Shown: positions 52,326 to 61,537, numbered from the stretch's first letter. The stretch is DNA of 64,000 nt from Streptomyces globisporus (GCF_003501885.1 NZ_QWFA01000003.1:394-64393); one strand, 5' to 3'. Numbers and translations are program-made. Notes: generated by a model from the letters alone, not told the origin.

Positions 52326-52763
52326 TCAGCCGAGCGAACGCACGATGATCCAGTACTCGTACTCTTCCTCCGTTGCCGCGCACAGGTGCGTCCCATCGGC
52401 GGACAACGCCACAAACTCGGGAGTCCCGGTCGCCGCAGCAATGCGAGACGGCAAGCCCGGGGCCGCGATGTCCTCTACGGGGGCCCATCCGACGGCAGCG
52501 CCACCGCCCCCTGGCGGCAGAATGAGGAACGTCCCGGACCCCGGGCCGGCGAGCACGGGCCACGCCTTTTCGTGCCACTGGAGATCGAGCTGCTCCAGGG
52601 CACCGGGCATCGCTGCATCGATCATCAGGGCCGGTTCCACGTCGATACCGGCGACCATGTGAATAGCCTTGGTGGCGGAAGGCGCCGCGGTGGGCACCTC
52701 GGCGCCTTCCGCCACCTCCAAACCACAGGCCTGCCAGTCCCATCGCGAGGGGCCTTGTCCCAC
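52326..52763 (-). CDS. hypothetical protein beside Imm50 genes
   Basis: 145 aa, soluble, acidic, no recognised motif (contains MVAGIDVEPALMIDAAMPG, LAGPGSGTFLILPPGGGGA, EEEYEYWIIVRSLG). Starts with GTG at 52763, five bases after the stop of an Imm50-like gene on the same strand, so it is probably the last gene of an immunity operon and might itself be an immunity protein. No family assignment is possible by eye. Confidence 0.5.
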   Translation of the reverse strand: MGQGPSRWDWQACGLEVAEGAEVPTAAPSATKAIHMVAGIDVEPALMIDAAMPGALEQLDLQWHEKAWPVLAGPGSGTFLILPPGGGGAAVGWAPVEDIAAPGLPSRIAAATGTPEFVALSADGTHLCAATEEEYEYWIIVRSLG

Positions 52764-52768
52764 ACCGG

Positions 52769-53176
52769 TTATACGGATGACGACACCAACCCCACGCGCG
52801 CTGCGGACAGGACGACGGAACGGGCGCGAAAGAGGAGGGACGCCTCCTCCGACGTGATGGCGACCGACAGCTTCTCGTCGGGGTCACGCCGGATGGACAC
52901 CGTCTTGCATGCCGGAGCCGCCCATCCCTGGACGCTGAGTTGTTCAACCCGGGAAAAGACGAGGTAGAAGGTGAAGGAGTTGTACACCTTCCCTTCCCAC
53001 TCGGGCCTGCTGCGCACGGGGGTGTGCGCGGTCTTGAATCCCAGCGTGATGCTGTCTCCTCGCTCGTCCGCCAGCACATGGAACAGGTCGCACTGGTTGA
53101 GGTCCGGCTCTTCGTCGTACAAGCTCTGGATGGATAGCGGGTCGTCGAGAAGACGAGCCCAATCAGACCCGCTCAT
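52769..53176 (-). CDS. Imm50-like immunity protein, copy 2
   Basis: 135 aa. WARLLDDPLSIQSLYDEEPDLNQCDLFHVLADERGDSITLGFKT, then W-x-G-K-V-Y and FTFYLVFSRVEQLSVQGWA reproduce the layout of Imm50 proteins (neutralisers of polymorphic toxins). It overlaps the upstream Imm50-like gene by ATGA, so both are translated together. The sequences of the two copies differ strongly, as expected if each is matched to a different toxin. Confidence 0.6.
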   Translation of the reverse strand: MSGSDWARLLDDPLSIQSLYDEEPDLNQCDLFHVLADERGDSITLGFKTAHTPVRSRPEWEGKVYNSFTFYLVFSRVEQLSVQGWAAPACKTVSIRRDPDEKLSVAITSEEASLLFRARSVVLSAARVGLVSSSV

Positions 53177-53694
53177 TGATAGAAGGTGCTCTCATGTGTT
53201 CCGGGGGGTGAGGTGAACAGGCGCGTATCGAGGCGGCTCACGAAGCTATGAGGAACCTCGTCCGACCTGGTTTCGGTCATACGGTATGAACTGATGTGGC
53301 CGATGGTGAGGGAATCACTGGCGGTGAAGGAGAACTCGAAGCCGACTTCGGCGATGCGAACGAGGATCCTTCGACAGGGCAGCGCAGCAAGGCTGATATC
53401 GACCGGGACGGTCGGAATCCATCCGCGCACGGTCAGATCTTCCACGGCCACGAACTGCACCTGTAGCTGCAGATTGTCGTGGCCACGCTCAGACCACTCG
53501 AGCGGTACGCGGTCCGGGTCCGGGTAAGTGGGGAGGTCGACCCGCAGCGTCAGAGCGGGGCCCCGCCAGTCGAGATGGAAGGACCTCAGGCGCACCGACT
53601 CCAGCGGTGGAACATCGGAGTACAGAGTGCCGAGGACGTCTGAGTTTCTTACCAGGTAGATCCAATGTGGGGCCATCAGAGGGAATTCCACCAT
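53173..53694 (-). CDS. Imm50-like immunity protein, copy 1
   Basis: 173 aa. HWIYLVRNSDVLGTLYSDVPPLESVRLRSFHLDWRGPALTLRVDLP is the typical Imm50 N-terminus, followed by an L-Q-L-Q-V-x-F strand and VRGWIPTVP. ATG at 53694 has GAGG five bases upstream. The gene is separated from the zinc-ribbon gene upstream by a very strong hairpin, so it probably forms its own transcript with copy 2. Confidence 0.65.
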   Translation of the reverse strand: MVEFPLMAPHWIYLVRNSDVLGTLYSDVPPLESVRLRSFHLDWRGPALTLRVDLPTYPDPDRVPLEWSERGHDNLQLQVQFVAVEDLTVRGWIPTVPVDISLAALPCRRILVRIAEVGFEFSFTASDSLTIGHISSYRMTETRSDEVPHSFVSRLDTRLFTSPPGTHESTFYQ

Positions 53695-53780
53695 CGCGAC
53701 CTCGAGGAGCTTTCAGTCCTGCTGTGCTTCCGCATGCGCTTGGCAGGAAGAGCCGGAGTTGGGATAATTTGCAGGCGGCT

Positions 53781-53816
53781 TGGTGGAGTGGGGGGCATGC
53801 GCCCCCCACTCCACCA
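53781..53816. terminator. perfect 16-bp hairpin between immunity genes
   Basis: TGGTGGAGTGGGGGGC (53781-53796), loop ATGC, GCCCCCCACTCCACCA (53801-53816). It would stop transcription from the Rhs/zinc-ribbon pair before the Imm50 genes. No gene is seen in 53695-53927. Confidence 0.75.
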
Positions 53817-53927
53817 CTCGGACCCCTCCTCGGGTGGTGCAATATATGGGCGCAGTGCGTGCCTGGAAATCGGGTGACTCTCCCTAGGTGCGAAGATGGG
53901 GCAGGGGGGTGAGTAAATTGAGACCAA

Positions 53928-54140
53928 TCAGGTGGTGCACTTTGTGATCCCGTCCCAGGAGATCCCTCTGGACTCGAGAAATTCACCTAGATACATCTCC
54001 GTGTCGTCGTGGACGTCCTGACCTTCCAGCCAGATTGATTCACACTCTGGACACATATGAAAGGGTTCCTTGGAGATTCGGGTCATGAAGAGTTCGAGCC
54101 AGTCCTGCTCGCAATGACTGCAGAGGATTTTTTTGTTCAA
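53928..54140 (-). CDS. zinc-ribbon protein, candidate immunity to the Rhs toxin
   Basis: 70 aa with two CxxC pairs (CSHC, CPEC), a zinc ribbon, then an acidic C-terminus (QDVHDDTEMYLGEFLESRG). Start is TTG at 54140, which overlaps the Rhs stop (TTGA), with AGGAGC six bases upstream; this unusual start is decided by the overlap. Position directly after the toxin end is the classical place for its immunity gene. The A+T-rich composition matches the toxin domain and not the host. Confidence 0.6.
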   Translation of the reverse strand: MNKKILCSHCEQDWLELFMTRISKEPFHMCPECESIWLEGQDVHDDTEMYLGEFLESRGISWDGITKCTT

Positions 54141-55940
54141 TTGAAGCTCCTGGGAAATGCGGTAATTACTTCGTTTCCATGCTCAACTGTGATAGATATG
54201 AAATTCTCTCCCGGATTGAAGCCAACCTGGCGACCCATGGGAATTATGTAGGTTTGTCGTGCACCTTGATCGTTTATTTTGACGGCCAAGTCTTTCCGAT
54301 TCCAAGCTTCGTCGACGGTTTCCAGAATTCCTTTACTTCCAGTGTCGAAAATCCCGTGATTTGGTTTGCTCAAGTCCTCTCTCGCGTGCTGCATTACATG
54401 GGTGATTCGATGCTCGCCGTTGTGGCCGGGGCCGTAGTCCAACCCCCCTTGACTCCTGAACCAACCGCCACCCATATCTTGCAAGTCGTACGGTGAGAGG
54501 CTCAGAGGGTCATACTGTGTGATGGGGTTTTCGACGTAGGCTACCGCATTGGGGGATGCTTGCAGGCCCAGTGGATCTGTCGAGGAATATCGGGCGGCTT
54601 CAGGGTCGTAGTATCGGTGTACGTTGTAGTGAAATCCTGATTCTGGGTCACGGTACTGCCCTGGGAAGCGTAGTGGGGTATACGTTCCGGCATCCGAATT
54701 CCACGTGGTGGCACCCCACAGGGTAGTGCGGGTGCGCCAGGCGACATTGCCCTCTTCGTCGATAAGTTCTGCAGGGGCGCCGATCAGGTCGGTGACAATG
54801 CTGAAGAAGCGCTGAGCGATCTGGGGCCCGGATGGGTCACCCGCTGTTACACGCTCTGTTTGAGTAACTGGGAATCTGCCCTGATAGTCCCAGGTCAAGG
54901 AGACAGGGTTGCTCAGCTCCGTCGAATTGCTGGACTGTTCGCAGAGTGCAAGTCCATCCCAAGTGAAAAATGTTGATTCTGAGGCAGGTTTGCTGATTCT
55001 GTCAGAACATTGCTTCGAAACACGACGTCCCAATGCGTCATACCGGTAGAGCCACACAGCCCCGTCCGGTGTGGTGACCGAGCGCACCTGGTCCTCGGCG
55101 TCCCACTCGTATCGCCAGGTATCCGGCTTACGCGAGAGGCGGGTTTTCTGGCGCAGGGTGATCCGACCCAGTGCGTCGTGTTCGTAGCGGACGTTGCCAG
55201 CGCGGGTGATGGTCGTGCCGGTGTAGGAGCGGGGTCCGACGGCTTCCTGGCCGGGGTGGGAATTGGGCCAGGAAGCGTCCGTCTGGTTGCCCGCCGCGTC
55301 GTACGCGTACCGCTCTGTCCAGTTCGCGGCGTGGACAGCAGTTACGCGGCCCGCCATGTCGACGTCGAATGTCTTCGTTCCGGAGAGCTGGTCGGTGAGG
55401 CCGACGAGGTGGCCATCGGCGCGGTAGGTGTAGTCCCGACGCTGAATGCTTCTGCCTGCCCCCGCGATCTGTTGGGTGGTGAGGCGTCCCCTGGCGTCGA
55501 ACTGTGAGGCGATGGTGATGTGTTCGCCCAGGCGGCGGGTGACTTCCTGGCCTGCTGCGTCGTGCTCGAAGGTGAGAGTGCGGCCTGACGTCGTCAGAGA
55601 GGTCCGGCGTCCTGCCGCATCGTAGGTCCAGGTGCTGACGGCTCCACTGGGTGTTGTACGGCCGGTTCGGCGGCCCAGTTCGTCGTAGATGTACGACAGG
55701 GTTCTGCCGTTGACCGTCTCCGACTTGAGGCGGCCGTACTGGTCGCGGAGCCAGGTGACAGTCGCGTCCGCGTTGACCGCTTCCGCGAGTTGGCCAGTGA
55801 GATCGTAGGCGAAGGTGGTGACGGCGCCCGATGCGTCCTTGCGGACGATACGGTCCAGCTCGTAGCGGATGGTCTGGCCAAGGGCATTCGTGCGGGTGGT
55901 GAGCCGACCGGCCGCGTCGCGGGCGTAGCTGAGGGCGCCG
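54137..55940 (-). pseudogene. 5'-truncated Rhs protein with C-terminal toxin domain
   Basis: About 600 codons of Rhs/YD-repeat sequence (YARDAAGRLTTRTNALGQ, YDELGRRTGRTTPSGAV, YDALGRR) ending in the core RDPESGFHYNVHRYYDPEAARYSSTDPLGL. After that come about 115 residues of variable toxin domain with HNGEHRITHVMQHARED, PNHGIFD and VEHGNEVITAFP; its His-rich motifs suggest a nuclease, but I cannot name the family. The frame stays open to a GTG at 56089, but codons beyond about 55940 are antisense to a PIN-domain fragment and not Rhs. The gene has lost its N-terminal two-thirds or is a displaced cassette. G+C falls to about 40-50% in the toxin end. Confidence 0.78.
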
Positions 55941-55945
55941 GGCGG

Positions 55946-56071
55946 CTGCCGATGGTTCACGAGGACCCCTTCGACCGGCTGCTCGTCGCTCAGGCGCAGG
56001 CCCATCGGCTGGCTCTCGTCACGCGCAACGCCTGGATCCCGCAGTACGACGTGACGGTTGTGCGGGTCTGA
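55946..56071 (+). pseudogene. C-terminal fragment of a PIN-domain (VapC-like) toxin
   Basis: About 41 codons before the TGA at 56071 read LPMVHEDPFDRLLVAQAQ ... LALVTRNAWIPQYDVTVV. This is the ending of type II PIN toxins (catalytic Asp in the DPFDR region, LVTRD-type strand). The upstream part is missing and replaced by Rhs sequence on the other strand. It marks a recombination breakpoint near 55940. Confidence 0.7.
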
Positions 56072-56093
56072 TCGCACGAGGGTCAGCACGAGG

Positions 56094-57374
56094 TCAGACC
56101 GCCGGTTCGCCCTCCGCCTTCGGCCGGAGCACGCCCCCCGGCGCCCGCCGCAGTGCCCGGATCGCCGGGACGCTCAGCATCACCGCCAGCAGCGCGCACG
56201 ACATCACCGACGAGAAGATCAGCACCTCGTTCGCGCCGAACGCGTCCGCCGCCGGGCCCGCCAGGGCGCGGCCCAGGGGGATGACCATGATGGAGCCCGC
56301 GACGTCGTACGCCGAGACGCGGCTCAGGACCGTAAGGGGGATGTGCGACTGGACGCTCGTCGCCCACATCACGCCCCAGAACGCGAAGCCGTAGCCCGCG
56401 ATCACGTGGGCGATCGCCGTGGCCGCGAAAGACCATTCCAGGGCCGGGGCCAACGGGTTGAGCGCGAAGCAGAGCATCGCCAGGGCGCCCGCCACCAGAG
56501 GGCGGCGAGGGCGGACGCGCATGCCGATCAGGCCGCCGATGATCGTGCCAGCGCCGTCCGCCGAGGCGATCCAGCCGTACCCGCTCGCCCCGTGCTGCTC
56601 GATCATCAGCGCCGCGCCCAGCGGCAGCGCCGGGCCGAACACGAACAGGCCGTACACGGACCAGACCGCGATCACGCCCCACAGCCACTGGCGGGACCGG
56701 AACTCCTGCCAGCCCGTCGCCAGCCTGCGCCACATCGGGGCGTCGCCCTCGTCGCGTTCCGTGTGCAGCTTGCGCAGGGGGAGGAGGACGAAGGCGCTGA
56801 GCGCGTACGCCGCCGCGATGACGATGTACGAGCCCGACACCTGCCAGTACGCGACGAGGATGCCCGCCAGGCCCGGGCCCAGCAGGGTGCTCAGCGCCTC
56901 GGAGATCCGCAGCAGCGCGTTGGCCTTCTGGATGTCCTCCGCGACCCGGGGCACCATGCTCGCCATTCCGGGCTGGAACATCGCCGTCGCGGCCCCGCTC
57001 AGCGCCATCAGCCCCATGATCTGCCACAGCGGGACGCTGTCGGAGGAGAAGAGCAGAGCGGCCAGCGTGAGCATGGCCAGCATGCGCGCCACGTCCGCGC
57101 AGATCATCATCAGCTGCGGCGTGAACCGGTCGGCCAGCACTCCGCCGAACAGCACCAGCAGAACGATCGGGGTCATCCACGCCGCCAGCGCGTACCCGAC
57201 GCCGCTCGCACCGTGGCCCGCCCCCAGCACCGCCGTGGTCAGCGAGACCATCAGCATGCCGTCGGCCAGCAACGACGCGCTGCGGGCCGTGAAGAACAGC
57301 CGGAACCGGTGCGACCGCCAAGGGCTCGGCAGCGTGGACGGCTGCTGCGGGAGGGTCGTGTCGTCAACGCTCAT
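56094..57374 (-). CDS. MFS transporter of the natural-product cluster
   Basis: 426 aa, 12 hydrophobic segments, resembling the MFS_3/enterobactin-exporter-like group (FRLFFTARSASLLADGMLMV, GGVLADRFTPQLMMICADVARMLAMLTL, RISEALSTLLGPGLAGILV, AFWGVMWATSVQSHIP). It is the last gene of the four-gene minus-strand operon and starts one base after the condensation gene, so it is the likely exporter of the product. ATG at 57374 has AGGTG upstream; an ATG 33 bases earlier overlaps the previous gene. Confidence 0.85.
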   Translation of the reverse strand: MSVDDTTLPQQPSTLPSPWRSHRFRLFFTARSASLLADGMLMVSLTTAVLGAGHGASGVGYALAAWMTPIVLLVLFGGVLADRFTPQLMMICADVARMLAMLTLAALLFSSDSVPLWQIMGLMALSGAATAMFQPGMASMVPRVAEDIQKANALLRISEALSTLLGPGLAGILVAYWQVSGSYIVIAAAYALSAFVLLPLRKLHTERDEGDAPMWRRLATGWQEFRSRQWLWGVIAVWSVYGLFVFGPALPLGAALMIEQHGASGYGWIASADGAGTIIGGLIGMRVRPRRPLVAGALAMLCFALNPLAPALEWSFAATAIAHVIAGYGFAFWGVMWATSVQSHIPLTVLSRVSAYDVAGSIMVIPLGRALAGPAADAFGANEVLIFSSVMSCALLAVMLSVPAIRALRRAPGGVLRPKAEGEPAV

Positions 57375-57375
57375 G

Positions 57376-59142
57376 TCACACCTGCCGGCTTCTGCCGGTC
57401 CCTTCATCGATGGTGTTCAGTCGACGCCACGCGTCGCTCCGGTCCGGCTCGGCGGGCGGGTTCTCGACGAGTACGTAGCGGTGGGGTGCCAGGACCCCTG
57501 AACCGGCCGCCGGGATGAGGGCGGTCAGCGCCCGGTGGGCCTCGGTGGGTGTCAACGAGGTGTCGCCGAGGGCGATGTACGCCGTCAGGCGCGGGTCCGC
57601 GCCGGCCGCCTCGGTCACCTGCACCCGCACCGGCAGTCCGCCCACCGCCCGGCCGAGGGTGTCGCGCACCGCGTCGGGCGAGACCCAGCAGCCGTCGACC
57701 CGGTGCCAGTCGGGTCCGCGTTCGGCGGGACGTACTCCCGTCACCTCGGCCAGCGCCTCCATCGGCACGTCCCCGGCGGCGGCCGCTTCCAGGAGCAGGA
57801 CCAGCCCGGAGAGGAACCCCTCCGCCTCCTCGGGGGTGAACACCGAAGGGGCGGCCCACAGGGAGATGTGGAGCTGAGGTGCCGTCCGGTACGTGAAGGC
57901 GAGCAGCCGGGTCGGCAGCGTCTGGGGCGGCCCCCAGGTCAGCTCCGGCCCGGCGTCGGCGCCGTCCTGCGCGTCGGTGCCCAGGAGCGGGGCGGGCAGG
58001 GCGCTCACGTCGTTGAACACCACGTCCCGGCCGAAGTGGCTGCCGCGCTCGGCGGTGACCCGGTCGATCATCTCCCACAGCCGTACGGAGTCGAACCGGC
58101 TGTGCCGGTAGGCGTCGAGCACCGCGCCCCACGTCCGGGCGACCAGGGCGTCGAACGTCGGCACCCGGACGTCGAGGTGGAGCAGCGCGTCCTGGGACGT
58201 GGTGGTCACCGAACGGGCGACCCGGGCGTGGAACCGGTTGGCGCTCGGGACGGCGGTGACACAGCTGTCCTGGCCCGCCCGGTGGGCCACCAGGGCGCAC
58301 CAGGCGGCCATCAGCACGGTGGCCTCGGGGTGCCCGGTGCGGCGGGCCGCCCCGGCGAGCGCCCCGGCGCCCCGGCGCGAGCGGAGCGTCAGCTGCCGGG
58401 CCTCCTCCTCGATGCCCGGCCTCCTGCCGCGCGGCTCCGCGAACATCTCCTGCGGCCCGGTGCGGAGGATCCGCTCCCAGTACCGCAGGGAAGCCTCCGA
58501 CTTCCGCAGCCCGGCCGGGGACGCCTCCACGGCGGCCAGGTCGACCGGGGGCAGGGACGTGAGCCCCGGCAGCTCCTTGCCCGCCAGCAGTTCGGCGAAC
58601 TCCTCGCGCAGGATGGCCATCGCGCTGGCGTCCGCCACCGCGTGGCTGAACGCCAGTGCCACGTAGGCCGGTTGTCCGGCCACGGTGAGCAGGGTGATCC
58701 GCAGCGGGAACTCCCGCTCCAGGGCGAAGCGCCCGGCCCGGGCCGCCCGCGCCACCGACTCCGCGTACCCCGCCGGATCAGCGGGGAGTTCGGCATGGTC
58801 GAGGACGGTCACCGCGAACGTGCCCTCCGCCGCCACGACCTGGTCGGCCGGTGCGGCCCCCGGCGGGTGCGGGAAGGTGGTGCGCAGCCCCTCGTGCCGC
58901 ACGGCCAGGGCGCGCAGGGCGTCGGTGACGGCCTCCGAGGTGGTGCCTTCGGGGACCGGCCACACATCGTGGATGTTGATGTGGGTGGGGTCGTCCCGCA
59001 GGATGCAGCGGATCATGTTGGCCTGGCCCATGGTGAGAGGGCCCCGGCGCTCGTCACCGCCGGCGTAGGCGACGGTGACCGTGGTCGTGGTGAGGGGCTG
59101 GGGATTCCGGTGCATGGTGTCCTTGCCGACGGCGGGGGTCAT
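57376..59142 (-). CDS. stand-alone NRPS-type condensation domain protein
   Basis: 588 aa. Condensation-fold landmarks are LTMGQANMIRC, RHEGLRTTF (C2, residues 82-90) and AFSHAVADAS (C3). The canonical HHxxxDG is here SHAVADA: the catalytic second His (His167) and Asp171 are kept, while the first His and the Gly are changed. Later blocks are AWCALVAHRAGQDSCVT and the DFDxxV-like VFNDVS. It probably joins the carrier-bound aminoacyl group to an amine or alcohol acceptor. ATG at 59142 overlaps the DUF6271 stop as ATGA. Confidence 0.85.
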   Translation of the reverse strand: MTPAVGKDTMHRNPQPLTTTTVTVAYAGGDERRGPLTMGQANMIRCILRDDPTHINIHDVWPVPEGTTSEAVTDALRALAVRHEGLRTTFPHPPGAAPADQVVAAEGTFAVTVLDHAELPADPAGYAESVARAARAGRFALEREFPLRITLLTVAGQPAYVALAFSHAVADASAMAILREEFAELLAGKELPGLTSLPPVDLAAVEASPAGLRKSEASLRYWERILRTGPQEMFAEPRGRRPGIEEEARQLTLRSRRGAGALAGAARRTGHPEATVLMAAWCALVAHRAGQDSCVTAVPSANRFHARVARSVTTTSQDALLHLDVRVPTFDALVARTWGAVLDAYRHSRFDSVRLWEMIDRVTAERGSHFGRDVVFNDVSALPAPLLGTDAQDGADAGPELTWGPPQTLPTRLLAFTYRTAPQLHISLWAAPSVFTPEEAEGFLSGLVLLLEAAAAGDVPMEALAEVTGVRPAERGPDWHRVDGCWVSPDAVRDTLGRAVGGLPVRVQVTEAAGADPRLTAYIALGDTSLTPTEAHRALTALIPAAGSGVLAPHRYVLVENPPAEPDRSDAWRRLNTIDEGTGRSRQV

Positions 59143-60449
59143 CGGGTCACGGCCAGGCCCGCTTCGGCGCTCGCACCGGTCAGGGCCTCCCAGTGGTCCA
59201 TCAGGTGGGCGAAGTCGGCCATGTCGTCACGGGCCTCGTCCAGGAGGCGGGAGCGGCCGTCCGTGAGCGTGTCCGCGACCGTCGTGTAGCGGCCGCCGAG
59301 CCGGCCGTACGCCTGGTTGATGACGTCCAGGCGGCGGGTCACGTCCGTACGGTCGAGGTCCACGCTGTCTTTGACGAAGCCGGCCACCACGGACGCCCGG
59401 ATGCGGCCCTCCGCGTCGAGCAGCGCGTCACCGGCCGCCGTCGTCCTCGCGTACACCGTGTTCAGATGCGCCTTCGCCAGAAGGAACTTCGCGAACCGGA
59501 CCTGGTACGCCAGGAACCCGGCGTCCGTACGCCGCTCCTCCGTATGGAAGTTCACGATGTGCCGGTTGTGCTGGAGGCCGGGCAACCGGGCGTCGTGGGT
59601 GAGGTGGAGCAGGAAGTAGTCGGTGCCGATGGTGTCCGTGGCGGGCGGCATCGGCACCCGGCGGTAGACCTCGCGGTCCAGCGCCACGTTGCACATGTCC
59701 ACGCGCATCGGGCTGATCGGGGCGAGCGTGGCGTGGTCGCCGTCGAACGTCCCGTTCCCCGCGCCCCGGAACGACGCGTCGATCAGGTGGTTGCGCCAGA
59801 TCTCCGGGGAGCCCTCGGGCAGCGACAGGCCGACCAGTTCGCCGTACGTGTCCGGGTCGAGGTCGCGGATCTCCGCGACGTCCACCGACATCTCGCCCAC
59901 GAACGAGCCGCCCGCGACCGCCACCCGGCGGTCGCCCGAGCCCGGTGGCAGCTTGCTCCTCGTCGCCGACTCCCTCACTTCGTCCGCCCGTTGGCCCAGG
60001 TAGGTGAGTTCCTGGTGGAGGGGGAAGACCGGCTCGCCGTCGACGTGCTGGTAGCGGCTGTCGGAGTCCCGGCGGTGGACGGACGTGCAGCCCAGGGCCT
60101 GGGCGATGAGGAACGCCCGGTTGGTGCAGGCCCCGTAGGAAACGGAGGACGGCAGCATCAGATCCAGCAGTCGGTCCGGTCGGGCCGCGCCGGACCGGAC
60201 CGTCACCTCGCGCAGGAAAGCCCGCTGCTCGTCCTCGTCGAGGTGGTGGACGGTCACCCCGGGCGACGCCGGTAGCGCGGCCACCGCCTGCCGGTGCTCG
60301 GCGAGCACCTGCGCGGGGGAGGAGTCGAGGATCAGGAGGTGAACCTCGACGCCGAACTCCCTTGCCCCGTACGTTGCTTCCTCGCCGATCGCCGCAATCG
60401 TGCCGGTGCACGCCCGGTGCGTGGGCAGGGTCAGGCAGACGCGGCGCAC
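59139..60449 (-). CDS. DUF6271 family protein, glycosyltransferase-like
   Basis: 436 aa. MRRVCLTLPTHRACTGTIAAI followed by HLLILDSSPAQVL resembles the start of GT-A nucleotide-binding folds. SVHRRDSDSRYQ supplies a D-x-D-like motif. Later features are FHTEERR and a helical C-terminus. I recognise it as DUF6271, a family found in actinobacterial biosynthetic clusters, biochemical role unknown. It overlaps the PhyH gene by 19 bases and the condensation gene by ATGA. GTG at 60449. Confidence 0.68.
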   Translation of the reverse strand: MRRVCLTLPTHRACTGTIAAIGEEATYGAREFGVEVHLLILDSSPAQVLAEHRQAVAALPASPGVTVHHLDEDEQRAFLREVTVRSGAARPDRLLDLMLPSSVSYGACTNRAFLIAQALGCTSVHRRDSDSRYQHVDGEPVFPLHQELTYLGQRADEVRESATRSKLPPGSGDRRVAVAGGSFVGEMSVDVAEIRDLDPDTYGELVGLSLPEGSPEIWRNHLIDASFRGAGNGTFDGDHATLAPISPMRVDMCNVALDREVYRRVPMPPATDTIGTDYFLLHLTHDARLPGLQHNRHIVNFHTEERRTDAGFLAYQVRFAKFLLAKAHLNTVYARTTAAGDALLDAEGRIRASVVAGFVKDSVDLDRTDVTRRLDVINQAYGRLGGRYTTVADTLTDGRSRLLDEARDDMADFAHLMDHWEALTGASAEAGLAVTR

Positions 60450-61537
60450 GAGGGCTCCCCGCTCCGCACGGCGGGTGCGGTGCTCCCGGCATCCTCGACC
60501 GGGTCCTGCCAGGAGGCCAGCCCCAGCAGCCGGCTGCCCAGCGGGTTCAGCTCGGCCGTCGGGTAGCGCTTGGACTCGTGCAGCACCGGGTCTCCGACCA
60601 GGGTGCGGTTCCAGCGCGGGGTGCGCAGATGGCGCCAGGACTCCACCCGGGACGTGCGCAGCCGCTCGTGCTCCTCCAGGGCGGGCATCATCGACAGGTA
60701 CTGCACGGCCCGCACCCCGTTCTCGGAGAGGTTGCGGGCCACCCCGTGGGCCAGCAGACCGTTCCAGATCAGCAGGTCACCGGGGCGCAGATCCGGTCGT
60801 ACGACAGGGAGTTCGTCCCGGTCGATGGCCGGGCGCAACGGATCCCGGTCCGCGGGCTGGGCGACCTTCCAGGCGTCGAACTGCCGGAACAGCTCCGGGC
60901 AGCACTGGAAACCACCCGTCTCCGGCCGGGTGTCGTTGAGCGCGATGATGCCCTGCACCCGCTGCGGCGGCACCGCGAGCGTGGTGTCGATGTCCCAGTG
61001 CAGCTCGATGTCGAAGCCCCGGTCCGTCGCCTCGATCAGCGCGCGGTCGCGGTTGCCCCGGTTGGGCGGGTTGAGGTTGAGCCGGTCCAGGGTGACCCAC
61101 AGCTCCTCGCAGTCCCACACGTCGACGAAGGCGTCGTACACCCGCTGCGACTGCCGGTTGTCCCAGAGGAGTTGGTGGTGGTACGCCTCCACGAAGCCGT
61201 AGATGTGCAGTTGCTGGTCCAGCTCGGAGCGCAGCGGCCGGTCCTCGTACCAGCTCTCCGGACGATCCGGGTCCAGGCCCTGGAACTCCCAGGTGAAGTC
61301 GAGCAGTCGGCGGGCCGTCGCCGCCGGTATCGCCTCGCGGACGATGACGTAGCCGTACGTCTGCCAGTGGGCGAAGTCCTCCTCGGACAGCACCCGGAGC
61401 GGACGCGACTTTTCGAGTTCCCGCAGGGCTGTCTGTGCGAGGTAGGCCTCGCCGTCCGCGCTGAAGTACGGGATGTCCGAGGCCGCGCGGTGCAGGCGGG
61501 GCCGGCGGCGGGGGGTGGGGGTCGTCATGAGGTTCAT
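60431..61537 (-). CDS. phytanoyl-CoA-dioxygenase-like Fe(II)/2-oxoglutarate oxygenase
   Basis: 368 aa. The double-stranded beta-helix ligands are visible: H180-W-D182 (HxD), distal His264 in NGLLAHGVARN and Arg276 for 2-oxoglutarate. Other blocks are TYGYVIVREAIP, ALNDTRPETGGFQCCP and RPGDLLIWNG. PhyH-type enzymes in such clusters hydroxylate amino or acyl groups, often on a carrier protein. First gene of the minus-strand operon; ATG at 61537 follows GAGGAGAAG. Residue pattern suggests a working enzyme. Confidence 0.88.
   Translation of the reverse strand: MNLMTTPTPRRRPRLHRAASDIPYFSADGEAYLAQTALRELEKSRPLRVLSEEDFAHWQTYGYVIVREAIPAATARRLLDFTWEFQGLDPDRPESWYEDRPLRSELDQQLHIYGFVEAYHHQLLWDNRQSQRVYDAFVDVWDCEELWVTLDRLNLNPPNRGNRDRALIEATDRGFDIELHWDIDTTLAVPPQRVQGIIALNDTRPETGGFQCCPELFRQFDAWKVAQPADRDPLRPAIDRDELPVVRPDLRPGDLLIWNGLLAHGVARNLSENGVRAVQYLSMMPALEEHERLRTSRVESWRHLRTPRWNRTLVGDPVLHESKRYPTAELNPLGSRLLGLASWQDPVEDAGSTAPAVRSGEPSCAASA

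Noticed and set aside
55790-56071. Whole 93-codon plus-strand frame as a complete PIN gene
   Set aside because: Only the last ~41 codons look like PIN; the first half is antisense to Rhs repeats, so it is a fragment.
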